A stretch of DNA of 64,000 nucleotides from Verrucomicrobiaceae bacterium UBA7681 (GTDB lineage Bacteria > Verrucomicrobiota > Verrucomicrobiia > Verrucomicrobiales > Verrucomicrobiaceae), in NCBI GenBank assembly GCA_002482965.1, contig DLGZ01000076.1:35043-99042 (forward strand). The letters run 5' to 3'. A program made the position numbers and the translations under genes. The notes beneath the pieces are model-generated. The model worked only from the letters and a program-made list of their open reading frames with translations. It was not told the origin of the DNA and searched no databases. Shown piece by piece: positions 36,201 through 42,853 of this stretch (position 1 is the first letter of the stretch; the number at the start of each line of letters is the position of its first letter).

Positions 36201-36343
36201 GGTCTGGGAGTCAGAACGCCATCGGCACCGGTATTGTCGGTGGTGCGGTGACGACCACGTTGCTTGGGCTCTTCTTCGTGCCGCTGTACTTTGTGGTCAT
36301 TCTGCGGCTGTTCCGCGTGAAGCCGTTGAAGGGGCTGGTGTAG
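33224..36343 (+). CDS. RND multidrug efflux pump, AcrB/HAE1 type
   Basis: A 1039-residue inner-membrane pump of the hydrophobe/amphiphile efflux family. It opens with the usual FFIDRPVFAWVIAIIIML and has twelve predicted membrane segments in two repeats. The proton-relay residues are in place: the double Asp in GLLVDDAIVVVENVE (TM4) and the Lys in GLSAKNAILVVEF (TM10). It probably exports drugs, detergents or other amphiphiles using the proton gradient together with the AcrA-like partner just upstream. Substrate range cannot be read. No local TetR or AraC repressor is encoded next to the operon. Confidence 0.95.
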   Translation: MSRFFIDRPVFAWVIAIIIMLAGALSIERLPIAQYPSIAPPTIAIIASYPGASAKTLEDTVTQVIEQKLNGIDHLRYIESASTSDGTATITVTFDDEANADTAQVQVQNKVALAIPSLPQEVQQQGVQVNKSVRNFLIVVGLISTDGSMTNTDLADYNASVMKDPISRLQGVGEIQAFGTQYAMRIWLNPDKLTKYQLSTNDVIAAVRSQNAQISAGALGALPATEGQLLNATVMAQSRLQTPEQFGAILLRVGQDGSRVFLRDVARTELGSESYNVMARYNGMPASGMAIRPALGSNALETVDLVKKKVEELSQFFPPGVKAIYPYDTTQFVRISVEEVVKTLIEAVILVFVVMFVFLQSWRATLIPTIAVPVVLLGTFGVMSAAGYSINTLTLFGLVLAIGLLVDDAIVVVENVERVMQEEGLSPKEATRKSMDQISGALVGIGLVLSAAFVPMAFFTGSSGVIYRQFSLIIVSSVTLSVLVALILTPALCATLLKPVAKDHGINKRGPFGWFNRAFERTADRYTSAVGVFLKHYVLALIPYVAIGVAVVFLFERAPTGFLPDEDTGVLFAMAQLPPGSTRDQSDEVLKKMEKHFFEEEKDVVEGGFGVLGFSFSGNAQNQVLMFVKLKPWAERKLPEQKVKAIQMRALGKFGQFKEALAFAFAPPAVLELGTATGFDMRLVDLGGLGHEALMDAQGQLLGMAAKNPLLSSVRPNGLADTSAYQIEIDQEKASALGLSLADINASLSTILGSTYINDFIDKNRVKRVMMQGDAPFRMLPEDINRWYVRNTQGGMVPFSAFSSASWKMGSPKLERFNGAPSLSILGEPAPGHSSGEAIDEIVKMAKSLPPGIGVAWAGLSYEEQASGSKASSVYIIALLMVFLCLAALYESWAIPFSVMMDMPLGALGVVAATQWRGMPNDIYFQIGLITIIGLSAKNAILVVEFAKEHFDQGATLIDAALHAVRQRLRPILMTSIAFGLGVLPLAINTGAGSGSQNAIGTGIVGGAVTTTLLGLFFVPLYFVVILRLFRVKPLKGLV

Positions 36344-36369
36344 AACAAGTAGGCTGGAGAGCGCCCCAC

Positions 36370-36547
36370 ATTTGGACTGCGGTCGCGAAGTGAGGAACGA
36401 ACGTAGCTACCGCTTTCGACGTGCCGAACGGTGCGCGAATACCCAAGGAACTTCAAAGGCGGGAGCTGGCAGTCTTTCGAAGGCCGCTGAGCCTACGAAC
36501 GCTACGAGACGGTCGAAAGCGGCAGCTGGCGCGGCCGCACTCCAAAT
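36370..36547. repeat. Palindromic intergenic element of about 180 bases
   Basis: Outer arms atttggactgcggtcgcg (36370-36387) and cgcggccgcactccaaat (36530-36547) are near-perfect reverse complements. Inner arms agctaccgctttcgac (36405-36420) and gtcgaaagcggcagct (36512-36527) match the same way at the same offset. The whole can fold into one long stem with a bulged middle. It lies between the convergent ends of the efflux operon and the pyruvyl transferase-like gene. It looks like a small non-coding palindromic repeat (MITE or REP-type); no terminal target duplication was seen. Confidence 0.75.
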
Positions 36548-36600
36548 ACGCCTTCGAGCCACCCCGCTCTATTTGGGTTGTGTTCGCGCAGTGCGGCTGC

Positions 36601-37869
36601 TCACGCCTTGATCACACCCTTCAGTACCTTCATCTGAGAGGCTGCGCGCTCCTCGACATAGGCCATCGCCTTTTTGACTTTAGCCTGGGCGGCGGGGTAG
36701 TCTTTATGGATGCCCATGAGGATCTCGAACATCTTCGTGGCCGGGGTGGCGTCGAACTCGGGGGCCCATTCTTCGAGGCCGATGTCCTTGAACATCCAGC
36801 ACTTGGGCGAGTGGAACTCGGAGAAGGTGTGCATCATCGGCGTGCCCATGGCCAGGGCCATGATGGGCGTGTGCGGCTCGTGGCAGATGACGGTGTGGGC
36901 GCGGGCGTAGAAGGAGCAGGCCTCGTCCACGTTCCAGAACTCGTCGAAGTTCACCACGTAAGGCTTCAGGTCGTCCGGCAGGGTGTCGTAGATGAACTTC
37001 TTGTTGTACTCCATCTCCTTGTTCACCTCCGGGGCGATGACCACTTTGTACCCGGTCTCCTTCACCCACATGGCGATGAGGTCCTGATAGACCTTCGCTC
37101 GGCGGGTGTCGTCGGCGATGTTTTGTGGCGTAGGGTGCAGCGGATTCAGCTTCTGCGGGCGCTTGTCATCCACGCCGGGGCTGCTGGGTGAGTGCGTGCG
37201 GAGTTGGATGGTGATGAACTTCTTCTCTTCGAGGCCGTGCTTCTTCATCCGCGCCAAGGCTTTCTCATCATCGCGCACGTCGATGCCAAAGCAGCCATCC
37301 GGCCCGAACTCCAGCACCGGCGGCTTCACACCGACATCCTGGAGCAGCTTCAGCGTCTTGGAATCGCGGCAGTAGATGTAGGCCGCGCTGTTCAGCAGCG
37401 CGATGTGCTTCTCCGCATCCTTGCCGGCGACCATGTCCGGGAAGTAGGACTGCCCCTGCAGGCCCCAGGGCTTGCCGATCTTTTGGCAGTAGATCATGAA
37501 ATCCGTGCTCTGCCCCATGCCGGGCCCGCGCAGGAAAAAGTCGCTGCGTTTCATGGCCTCCTGCACCGCGCCGCCCTCTTTGGACAGCGAGCCTTTCACG
37601 ATCTCCAGCTTGGGAAACCGCTTCATCAGCATTGCATCCACCGCTTCATTCGTGTTCATCGCCCACAGGATGACCTTCGCCTCCTGCAGATACTGCTCCA
37701 GGAAGCGCAGCGTGCCGGGCGTGTGACCGATGTCGCCGATGTTCTTCGTCGCCCATCCGCATTGGAGCAGGACGGTTTTCTGCGAGGTGGTGGTTTGCGC
37801 GAAGGCGGAGAGGGCGGGGGAGCCGAGGGCGAAGGCGGAAGTTTGGAGGAAGGAGCGGCGGGTGGACAT
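36601..37869 (-). CDS. Tat-exported polysaccharide pyruvyl transferase-family protein
   Basis: A 422-residue protein with an N-terminal twin-arginine-type signal (MSTRRSFLQTSAFALGSPAL..FAQ). The mature part resembles polysaccharide pyruvyl transferases (LLQCGWATKNIGDIGHTPG, then FFLRGPGMG and the C-terminal THTVICHEPHTPIMALAMGTP block). Classical members add pyruvate ketals to exopolysaccharides in the cytoplasm, so a Tat signal on this fold is notable. It recurs in planctomycetes and verrucomicrobia as I recall them. The activity is therefore unsure; it may be a glycan-modifying enzyme in the periplasm. Confidence 0.78.
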   Translation of the reverse strand: MSTRRSFLQTSAFALGSPALSAFAQTTTSQKTVLLQCGWATKNIGDIGHTPGTLRFLEQYLQEAKVILWAMNTNEAVDAMLMKRFPKLEIVKGSLSKEGGAVQEAMKRSDFFLRGPGMGQSTDFMIYCQKIGKPWGLQGQSYFPDMVAGKDAEKHIALLNSAAYIYCRDSKTLKLLQDVGVKPPVLEFGPDGCFGIDVRDDEKALARMKKHGLEEKKFITIQLRTHSPSSPGVDDKRPQKLNPLHPTPQNIADDTRRAKVYQDLIAMWVKETGYKVVIAPEVNKEMEYNKKFIYDTLPDDLKPYVVNFDEFWNVDEACSFYARAHTVICHEPHTPIMALAMGTPMMHTFSEFHSPKCWMFKDIGLEEWAPEFDATPATKMFEILMGIHKDYPAAQAKVKKAMAYVEERAASQMKVLKGVIKA

Positions 37870-38000
37870 GAGCGATGGGGAAGTGGAATGCAGTGGTATT
37901 GGGCTGCTTACTGAGCTTTTCGCAAACGAACGTAACTGTCCTGTTGTTCGACAAAATTGTCTTTCCTGCGATCCGCAGCGTCTTCAATGAGTGGCTAGGT

Positions 38001-38567
38001 TCACCTGCCTTTTTCCACCTCATACCGCAATTCCACCATACTGGTCCCCATCTGACGAACGGATGACAGGCGTAGAACTGGACTCAGTAGTCGCCTCGGA
38101 AAGAGAGGCCTTCCCTTGCCTAGGGTGACGGAGCCGATTTGGATGATGAGTTCATCCAGCAGACCGGCGTCGTGAAACTGACCGGCAAGATCGCCACCGC
38201 CGACGATCCAAATGTTTTTGTTTCCAGCCGCCGTGCTCATTTCAGCGTGGACCGAGGTCACATCGCCGCTGGCGAAGCGAATGTCCGCGCCCGGCACGGT
38301 GGGAAGCTGGCGGCTGGTGAAGATCCAAGCTGGCTGGGTGTAGGGCCATGGCGCCCCTGTTTCGGCGATCACCGCTTCCGCGTTGCGGAGCATCCACTCA
38401 TATGTGGTGGAGCCCATGGCCAGAGCACCGACCTCCGCGATGAACGCTGGATAGCTGGACGTGTTCAGGTCGCTCAAGGGAAACAGCCAGTCCAGAGCGT
38501 CGTCCTCCGTGGCAATGAATCCATCGAGACTGGTGGCGGTGTAGTATTGAGTTTTTGTTTCTGCCAT
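38001..38567 (-). CDS. DHFR/RibD-C family reductase
   Basis: A 188-residue single-domain protein of the dihydrofolate reductase/RibD C-terminal family (YYTATSLDGFIATEDD at the start, then IWIVGGGDLAGQFHDAGLLDE). These use NADPH to reduce pterin- or flavin-like substrates, but many family members have unknown substrates. It is not in a riboflavin or folate cluster; it stands alone between the pyruvyl transferase-like gene and the ferredoxin genes. Confidence 0.88.
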   Translation of the reverse strand: MAETKTQYYTATSLDGFIATEDDALDWLFPLSDLNTSSYPAFIAEVGALAMGSTTYEWMLRNAEAVIAETGAPWPYTQPAWIFTSRQLPTVPGADIRFASGDVTSVHAEMSTAAGNKNIWIVGGGDLAGQFHDAGLLDELIIQIGSVTLGKGRPLFPRRLLSPVLRLSSVRQMGTSMVELRYEVEKGR

Positions 38568-38638
38568 GGGGATGGACAGATAGCCATGGAGAGCGGTGGG
38601 CTCGTCGACTTTTCTTTATAAGAAAAGAATTTCTCCTC

Positions 38639-39484
38639 CTACTGCGCCGCCAGCGCCGCAGCAGCTCTCGCCTTCGCGATCTCCGCCTTCTTCAAAATCT
38701 CTTCGGTGCTCGGCAGGCTGGCCAACACCTCCGCCGGGATAAACCCATCGCCCACCAGTTTGGTGAGGCACTTCTTCCGCTCATCCAGGGCCTTGTCGGG
38801 GCTGCGTTCTTTGCTGAAGCGGGATTTGGCGGCGGCGCTGCGGTCTTTGAGGGCGGAGTAGATGTCGCCGCCGAGGAGGGAGGAGATGTCCACTTTGATC
38901 TTCTCGCGGCCGGCTTCGTTCTCGTTGATTTCGTCGCCGTTGATCGGTCCCGCCTGATACTTGGGGAACATGATGGCGACCTCCGGGCAGACGCGGGAGC
39001 AGGCGGGGCAGTTGGTTTTGCAGTTGTCGTTGTTCTGCACCTGGATCTTGTTGTCGTCGCTGACGCCATAGACATCGAAGAGGCAGAAGCTGAGGCACTG
39101 CATGCAGTTGGTGCAGCGTGAGTAGTCGATGACGGGGAACCAGGGCTTCCACTTGCCGGGTTCGTTCATGGTTTTCTCGCCGCGTGATTTGTCCACGAGG
39201 GCGACGATGGCATCAGGCTCCAGGCCGGTGATGTCGCAGGTGTCGATGGTGATCTTGCCGGTGGCGTCTTCCAGCGCGGGGGCTTTGCCCTCGAAGGCGC
39301 CGAGCACGAGGAGGTTGCGCTCATCATGCGGCATGGCGGGCGCGCCGAGACTGCTGCGGGTGACGGTGTAGCCTTTGTCGAGCAGGGCCATCATGACCTT
39401 GGCACGGGACTCGGCGGGAAGCTGGATGCTGCCGTTGCCTTCGTAGAGGACTACACGGAGCGGGCGGTGAGTGTGGGTGATCAT
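38639..39484 (-). CDS. Ferredoxin-type 4Fe-4S protein with N-terminal extension
   Basis: A 281-residue protein. Residues 120-170 form a two-cluster ferredoxin domain: C124-x2-C127-x2-C130-x3-C134, then C155-x3-C159-x2-C162-x3-C166, the second being a slightly widened motif. The N-terminal 110 residues are a separate alpha/beta part (RVVLYEGNGSIQLP). The C-terminal 100 residues are mostly helical and charged. It probably passes electrons in the cytoplasm to an unknown partner. The gene upstream (39528-39929) codes for a Cys-containing HdrA-like domain 43 bases away, suggesting a shared redox unit. Confidence 0.8.
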   Translation of the reverse strand: MITHTHRPLRVVLYEGNGSIQLPAESRAKVMMALLDKGYTVTRSSLGAPAMPHDERNLLVLGAFEGKAPALEDATGKITIDTCDITGLEPDAIVALVDKSRGEKTMNEPGKWKPWFPVIDYSRCTNCMQCLSFCLFDVYGVSDDNKIQVQNNDNCKTNCPACSRVCPEVAIMFPKYQAGPINGDEINENEAGREKIKVDISSLLGGDIYSALKDRSAAAKSRFSKERSPDKALDERKKCLTKLVGDGFIPAEVLASLPSTEEILKKAEIAKARAAAALAAQ

Positions 39485-39527
39485 GGCTGGAAAAAATGAC
39501 GAATGGCGAAGCCTGAATGACGAAGGG

Positions 39528-39929
39528 TCAGGCAGCGGTTGCTGGGGATGCGTTGAGGAGGGCGTCGGCGATTTCCTGCGCGGTCTGGGTGCGCATGTTT
39601 AGGATCTCGGTGTCGGCGGGCAAGGGGAAGCCGGCCTGTTGGAAGAGGCCTTTCACGGCGCGGGGATAGCAAGCGGCGATGCGGAGACTGCCGCAGGAAG
39701 CGATGGCCTGCAGGCGGGGATCGCGGTGCGCGGCCATTTCGCAGAGATCGGAGACGGTTTCAAAGCTGGCGTTCGAGTCGCAGAGCTTCTGCAGGACTTC
39801 GTTTTTGACGCCGGTGGGAACGACCTGGGCGTAGGCGCAGCGGCAGTAGAGGATGGTGGCGGGAGTACTCAAAAGGGCACGATGAAAGGTGGGGGTCAGT
39901 TTGGGCTCAGGTGGCGTACTACGCAACAC
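39528..39929 (-). CDS. Small Cys-containing protein resembling an HdrA N-terminal domain
   Basis: A 133-residue frame with a GTG start at 39929; no in-frame ATG gives the full domain. Cysteines fall in the pattern YCRCAY, LCD, DLCE, ASCGSL and AACYPRAV. This is reminiscent of the N-terminal part of heterodisulfide reductase subunit A, where a Cys-containing start is followed by a region ending in a C-x-PR block. That likeness is by eye and weak. It is followed by the ferredoxin gene on the same strand, so the pair may form a small electron-transfer unit of unknown substrate. Confidence 0.55.
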   Translation of the reverse strand: MLRSTPPEPKLTPTFHRALLSTPATILYCRCAYAQVVPTGVKNEVLQKLCDSNASFETVSDLCEMAAHRDPRLQAIASCGSLRIAACYPRAVKGLFQQAGFPLPADTEILNMRTQTAQEIADALLNASPATAA

Positions 39930-39964
39930 TGGCGAAGGAGGGCATGACGAATTCCGGTCTAAAG

Positions 39965-39993
39965 CACAAAGTCGGCGCAGGGCCGACTTTGTG
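39965..39993 (-). terminator. Rho-independent-type hairpin after the response regulator gene
   Basis: A perfect 12-base stem (cacaaagtcggc at 39965-39976 and gccgactttgtg at 39982-39993) with the 5-base loop gcagg. It lies 30 bases past the leftward regulator's stop and just before the HdrA-like gene's start. The trailing U-tract is weak (cttta). Confidence 0.75.
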
Positions 39994-40022
39994 GTTTAGC
40001 GCGATTCACTTTATACGCAGGC

Positions 40023-41378
40023 CTACGAAGTGGTCTTGCGCTCGACGTTGAGACCCATCTTGCGATACAACGTGGCGATGGAGACGCCGAGCATGCTGGC
40101 GGTCTTTTCGCGAGAGCCGCTGTTGTACTTGAGCGTTTCCTGGATGAAGGCGCGTTCCTGCCCCTTGATGAAATCATCGAGAGTGGAGCCGATGGGCAGC
40201 TTGGTGATGCCCTCGGTGGTGGAAGGGGTGGTGATTTCGATCTGCTGCGTCACTTTGGCCGGCAGGTCGGAGGGGCGGACGCGGTCGTTTTCCGCGAAGG
40301 CGCAGGCGCGTTCGATGGCATTGCGCAGCTCGCTGACGTTGCCGGGCCAGTTGTACTTCTCCAAGAATTCGATGGCCCCGGCGTCGATGGTCTTGGGCTT
40401 GGCGTCGGTGCGGTCGGCGAGGTCTTTGAGGAAATGCTCGACGAGAGGGCGAACGTCCACGCGGCGCTCACGCAGCGGCGGGATCTTGAGGGGGACGACT
40501 GAGAGCTTGTAGTACAAGTCTTCGCGGAATTTGCCCGCCTTCACGGCGTCCTCGAGCGAGGTGGTGCTGGAGACCACGAGGCGGAAATCTGCGCCGCTGG
40601 AGCCATTGCCCCAGCCTTTCTTTGACTGCGCTTCATCGAGGAAGGTGTTGAGCTGGGCCTGGATGCGGGCCGGCAGTTGATTGATTTCTGCCAGATGGAT
40701 GGTGCCGCCGGAGACGCGGTTAAAGATGGCGGTCTGGCCAAAGAGCTCGGTTTCGAGCACGTCTTCTGGCATGGCGCTACACTGCAGTTCCTTGTAAGGA
40801 GAGTTGCTGCGGCGGCTGGCTTCATGCAGCGCGCGGGCGACCATGTGCTTGCCCACGCCGAATTCTCCTTCGAGGAGAACCGGGCTGTCGTTATTGGCCA
40901 CGCGGCGCACAATGTCAAAAATGCGCTGAATGGCGTCGCTGTGCCCGATGAGTTTCGAAGCTGAGGCGGAGCGCAAGGTTGTGCTGGGAATGCTCGTGGG
41001 CGTGGCGGCGGCAATGCCGTTGCGCTGCAGGGCCTGATTCACCGTTTTGATCAGATCTCCCAGATCGAAGGGCTTGGTAAGGTAGTCGAAGGCACCCAGG
41101 CGCATGGCCTCCACGGCGGTTTCTACGCTGCCATGGCCGGTGACCATGATGACGGCGGTGCTGGGGAACTGCTCCTTGCACATACTGACGAGATCAAGGC
41201 CGTTCACATCGCCAATTCGCAAATCCACGATGACGAGGTCAGGCTGGTTCGAACGGATGGCCGCGATGCCGTCGATGCCGGTAGTACAGCCAAAAACTTG
41301 ATGACCCGCAGCTTTACAAAGCTTGGTCATGAGTTCCAGAATTGCGGCTTCGTCGTCTATGATTACTAGTTTAGCCAT
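40023..41378 (-). CDS. NtrC-like response regulator with degenerate sigma-54 activation domain
   Basis: A 451-residue response regulator from the ATG at 41378. Residues 1-120 are a REC domain (VIIDDEAAI, phospho-acceptor Asp52 in VIVDLRIGD, then KPFDLGDLI). About 145-375 is a AAA+ domain with Walker A GEFGVGK and the FREDLYYKLSV block. About 405-451 is a Fis-type helix-turn-helix (REKTASMLGVSIATLYRKMG). The GAFTGA loop that contacts sigma-54 is missing: ETELFGQTAIFNRVSGG stands where LFGHEKGAFTGA is expected. The Walker B site reads IHLAEI instead of LFLDEI. It may bind DNA without activating sigma-54, as some NtrC relatives do. No partner kinase is adjacent. Confidence 0.9.
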   Translation of the reverse strand: MAKLVIIDDEAAILELMTKLCKAAGHQVFGCTTGIDGIAAIRSNQPDLVIVDLRIGDVNGLDLVSMCKEQFPSTAVIMVTGHGSVETAVEAMRLGAFDYLTKPFDLGDLIKTVNQALQRNGIAAATPTSIPSTTLRSASASKLIGHSDAIQRIFDIVRRVANNDSPVLLEGEFGVGKHMVARALHEASRRSNSPYKELQCSAMPEDVLETELFGQTAIFNRVSGGTIHLAEINQLPARIQAQLNTFLDEAQSKKGWGNGSSGADFRLVVSSTTSLEDAVKAGKFREDLYYKLSVVPLKIPPLRERRVDVRPLVEHFLKDLADRTDAKPKTIDAGAIEFLEKYNWPGNVSELRNAIERACAFAENDRVRPSDLPAKVTQQIEITTPSTTEGITKLPIGSTLDDFIKGQERAFIQETLKYNSGSREKTASMLGVSIATLYRKMGLNVERKTTS

Positions 41379-41506
41379 ATTATTTTCGTGAAGTGAGAGG
41401 CATGTTTGATTGTTAATTAGGCTAAATGTTTCGCAGGATTGCGTCAACTCCAGTTTCTCAAAAAGGAGAATTCGTGCCGGTGAGGCATGCTTAAACCTCA
41501 GACTTG

Positions 41507-41561
41507 AGCGCCGTGAGAGTCCCGTGGCTAGCCCGCTGCACCGGAGCGGGGGCGCTTTTTT
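41507..41561 (+). ncRNA. Structured leader with intrinsic terminator (candidate attenuator or riboswitch)
   Basis: agcgcc (41507-41512) pairs with ggcgct (41551-41556), enclosing a segment and a second stem, cccgct (41532-41537) with agcggg (41545-41550). Five T residues follow directly. The two right arms are contiguous, giving a stacked two-stem fold ahead of a terminator. The start of the secreted protein gene lies 94 bases downstream. The segment gtgagagtccc inside it recalls the cobalamin-riboswitch core, but the rest of that consensus was not found, so no class is assigned. Confidence 0.5.
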
Positions 41562-41654
41562 AACAAGGATTTCCTGCGCCGACGTGGGTGCATTGCAACT
41601 CTTGTTCCCTACGAGGGTTTCTTCTTCCGCAGTCAATCTAAACAGCACACTCAC

Positions 41655-42689
41655 ATGAAATCCAAAACCAACCAACTTGCCTGGCTTTGTGGTGCTTTCG
41701 CTCTCAGCGTCGCTCCATTGCAAGCCCAGGAATCCAAGCCTGCAGATCAGCCTCCCGCTGCTGTGCAACCTATTCCCACAGTTCCCAAAGCGGATGCAAA
41801 TCCCGCTCCTGCACGACGTGACCAGCCGCGTCCGGACGAACGCCGGGATGGCAATGCACCCCGTCCTGACAGCATGCGTGATCCTCAACGCCGCCCAGAA
41901 ATGGGAGGCCAGCGCGATGGCGCGCAGCCGCAGCGCGACGGGCAGCCTGGACCGGTGAATCCCCCACAGAGTAGCGGACCCAGCCCCACGAATCCTCCCA
42001 ACACTGGCAATCGCAATCCTGATCAAGGTTCTGGGCGCGAGGGCTTTCGCCGTCCGCCTATGGATGGTCAGCGCGGTGGCGAACATCAGCGGGGCGAGGT
42101 TTCGCCGCAGGGCAATCGTGGCGCACCGAATCCGTCCCACGAAGATAATCGTGGTCCAATGAACAAGCCGCAGCACGAAGGCAAACGTGGTCAGGAACAT
42201 GCGGGGCGTCAGAATCACTTTCGTCAGCCCCAGGAGCCGCGTGGCAAGGAACAAGGAGGCTTTCAGCCTCGCGCAGACGGCCATGGTCCGCAGTCTTTTG
42301 CGCAGCGTGGTCGCGGTCGCGGTGAGCAGGGCAGGATGGGGCATCGGTTTGGCGGGCCTCAGCAGCCCCAGCAATTCGGCAGACAGCGTCAGGGGGCGAA
42401 ATTTGGTGGTGCACGCGGTCCTGAGCCACGTTTTGAACATCGTCGCGGCCCCGCTCCCCAGCAGTTTGGGTCACATCGCGGTGGCGAGCACCCCGGCGGA
42501 GGCTACCAGCACTTAGACCACCCGATGCATCAGCCTCAGCATGGTGGCATGAGCGGAGGGGGCCGTGGCCAGGGGCCTTCACCCCATGGAGGTTCTCACT
42601 TTCAGCATGGTGGGAAGGGACATCATGGCCAGCAGCCGATGAATCAAGAGCGTGGCCGCGAAGGCCAGCCGCGTGATCGCAGCGTGTGA
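41655..42689 (+). CDS. Secreted basic His/Gln/Gly/Pro/Arg-rich low-complexity protein
   Basis: A 344-residue protein with a signal peptide (MKSKTNQLAWLCGAFALSVAPLQAQ). The rest is low-complexity and disordered: Pro/Arg/Asp-rich at first (ARRDQPRPDERRDGNAPRP), then Gly/Gln/Arg, ending Gly/His/Gln (QHLDHPMHQPQHGG, GGKGHHGQQP). It is strongly basic with many His residues, so metal or polyanion (nucleic acid, exopolysaccharide) binding is plausible but unproved. No known domain is seen. The antisense strand is open across most of the gene, an effect of the composition. It follows the structured leader at 41507-41561. Confidence 0.75.
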   Translation: MKSKTNQLAWLCGAFALSVAPLQAQESKPADQPPAAVQPIPTVPKADANPAPARRDQPRPDERRDGNAPRPDSMRDPQRRPEMGGQRDGAQPQRDGQPGPVNPPQSSGPSPTNPPNTGNRNPDQGSGREGFRRPPMDGQRGGEHQRGEVSPQGNRGAPNPSHEDNRGPMNKPQHEGKRGQEHAGRQNHFRQPQEPRGKEQGGFQPRADGHGPQSFAQRGRGRGEQGRMGHRFGGPQQPQQFGRQRQGAKFGGARGPEPRFEHRRGPAPQQFGSHRGGEHPGGGYQHLDHPMHQPQHGGMSGGGRGQGPSPHGGSHFQHGGKGHHGQQPMNQERGREGQPRDRSV

Positions 42690-42853
42690 TGTTTACGGAT
42701 GTTGAAATCAATGGCATGGCGGCTCGGGCAACCGGGCCGCTTTTTTTTGTGACTCCATCAGAGGCATTCGCGTCTCGTGGGTTGTGTTTGTGCAAACGAA
42801 CTCCATAGTCCCTTCCGCCCGCGGTCCCGACGGACTGTCACGACACCCACTGC

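Noticed and set aside
41379..42440. Upstream 354-residue extension of the response regulator frame
   Set aside because: The frame is open only because it is antisense to a repetitive secreted-protein gene; the REC domain begins exactly at the ATG at 41378.
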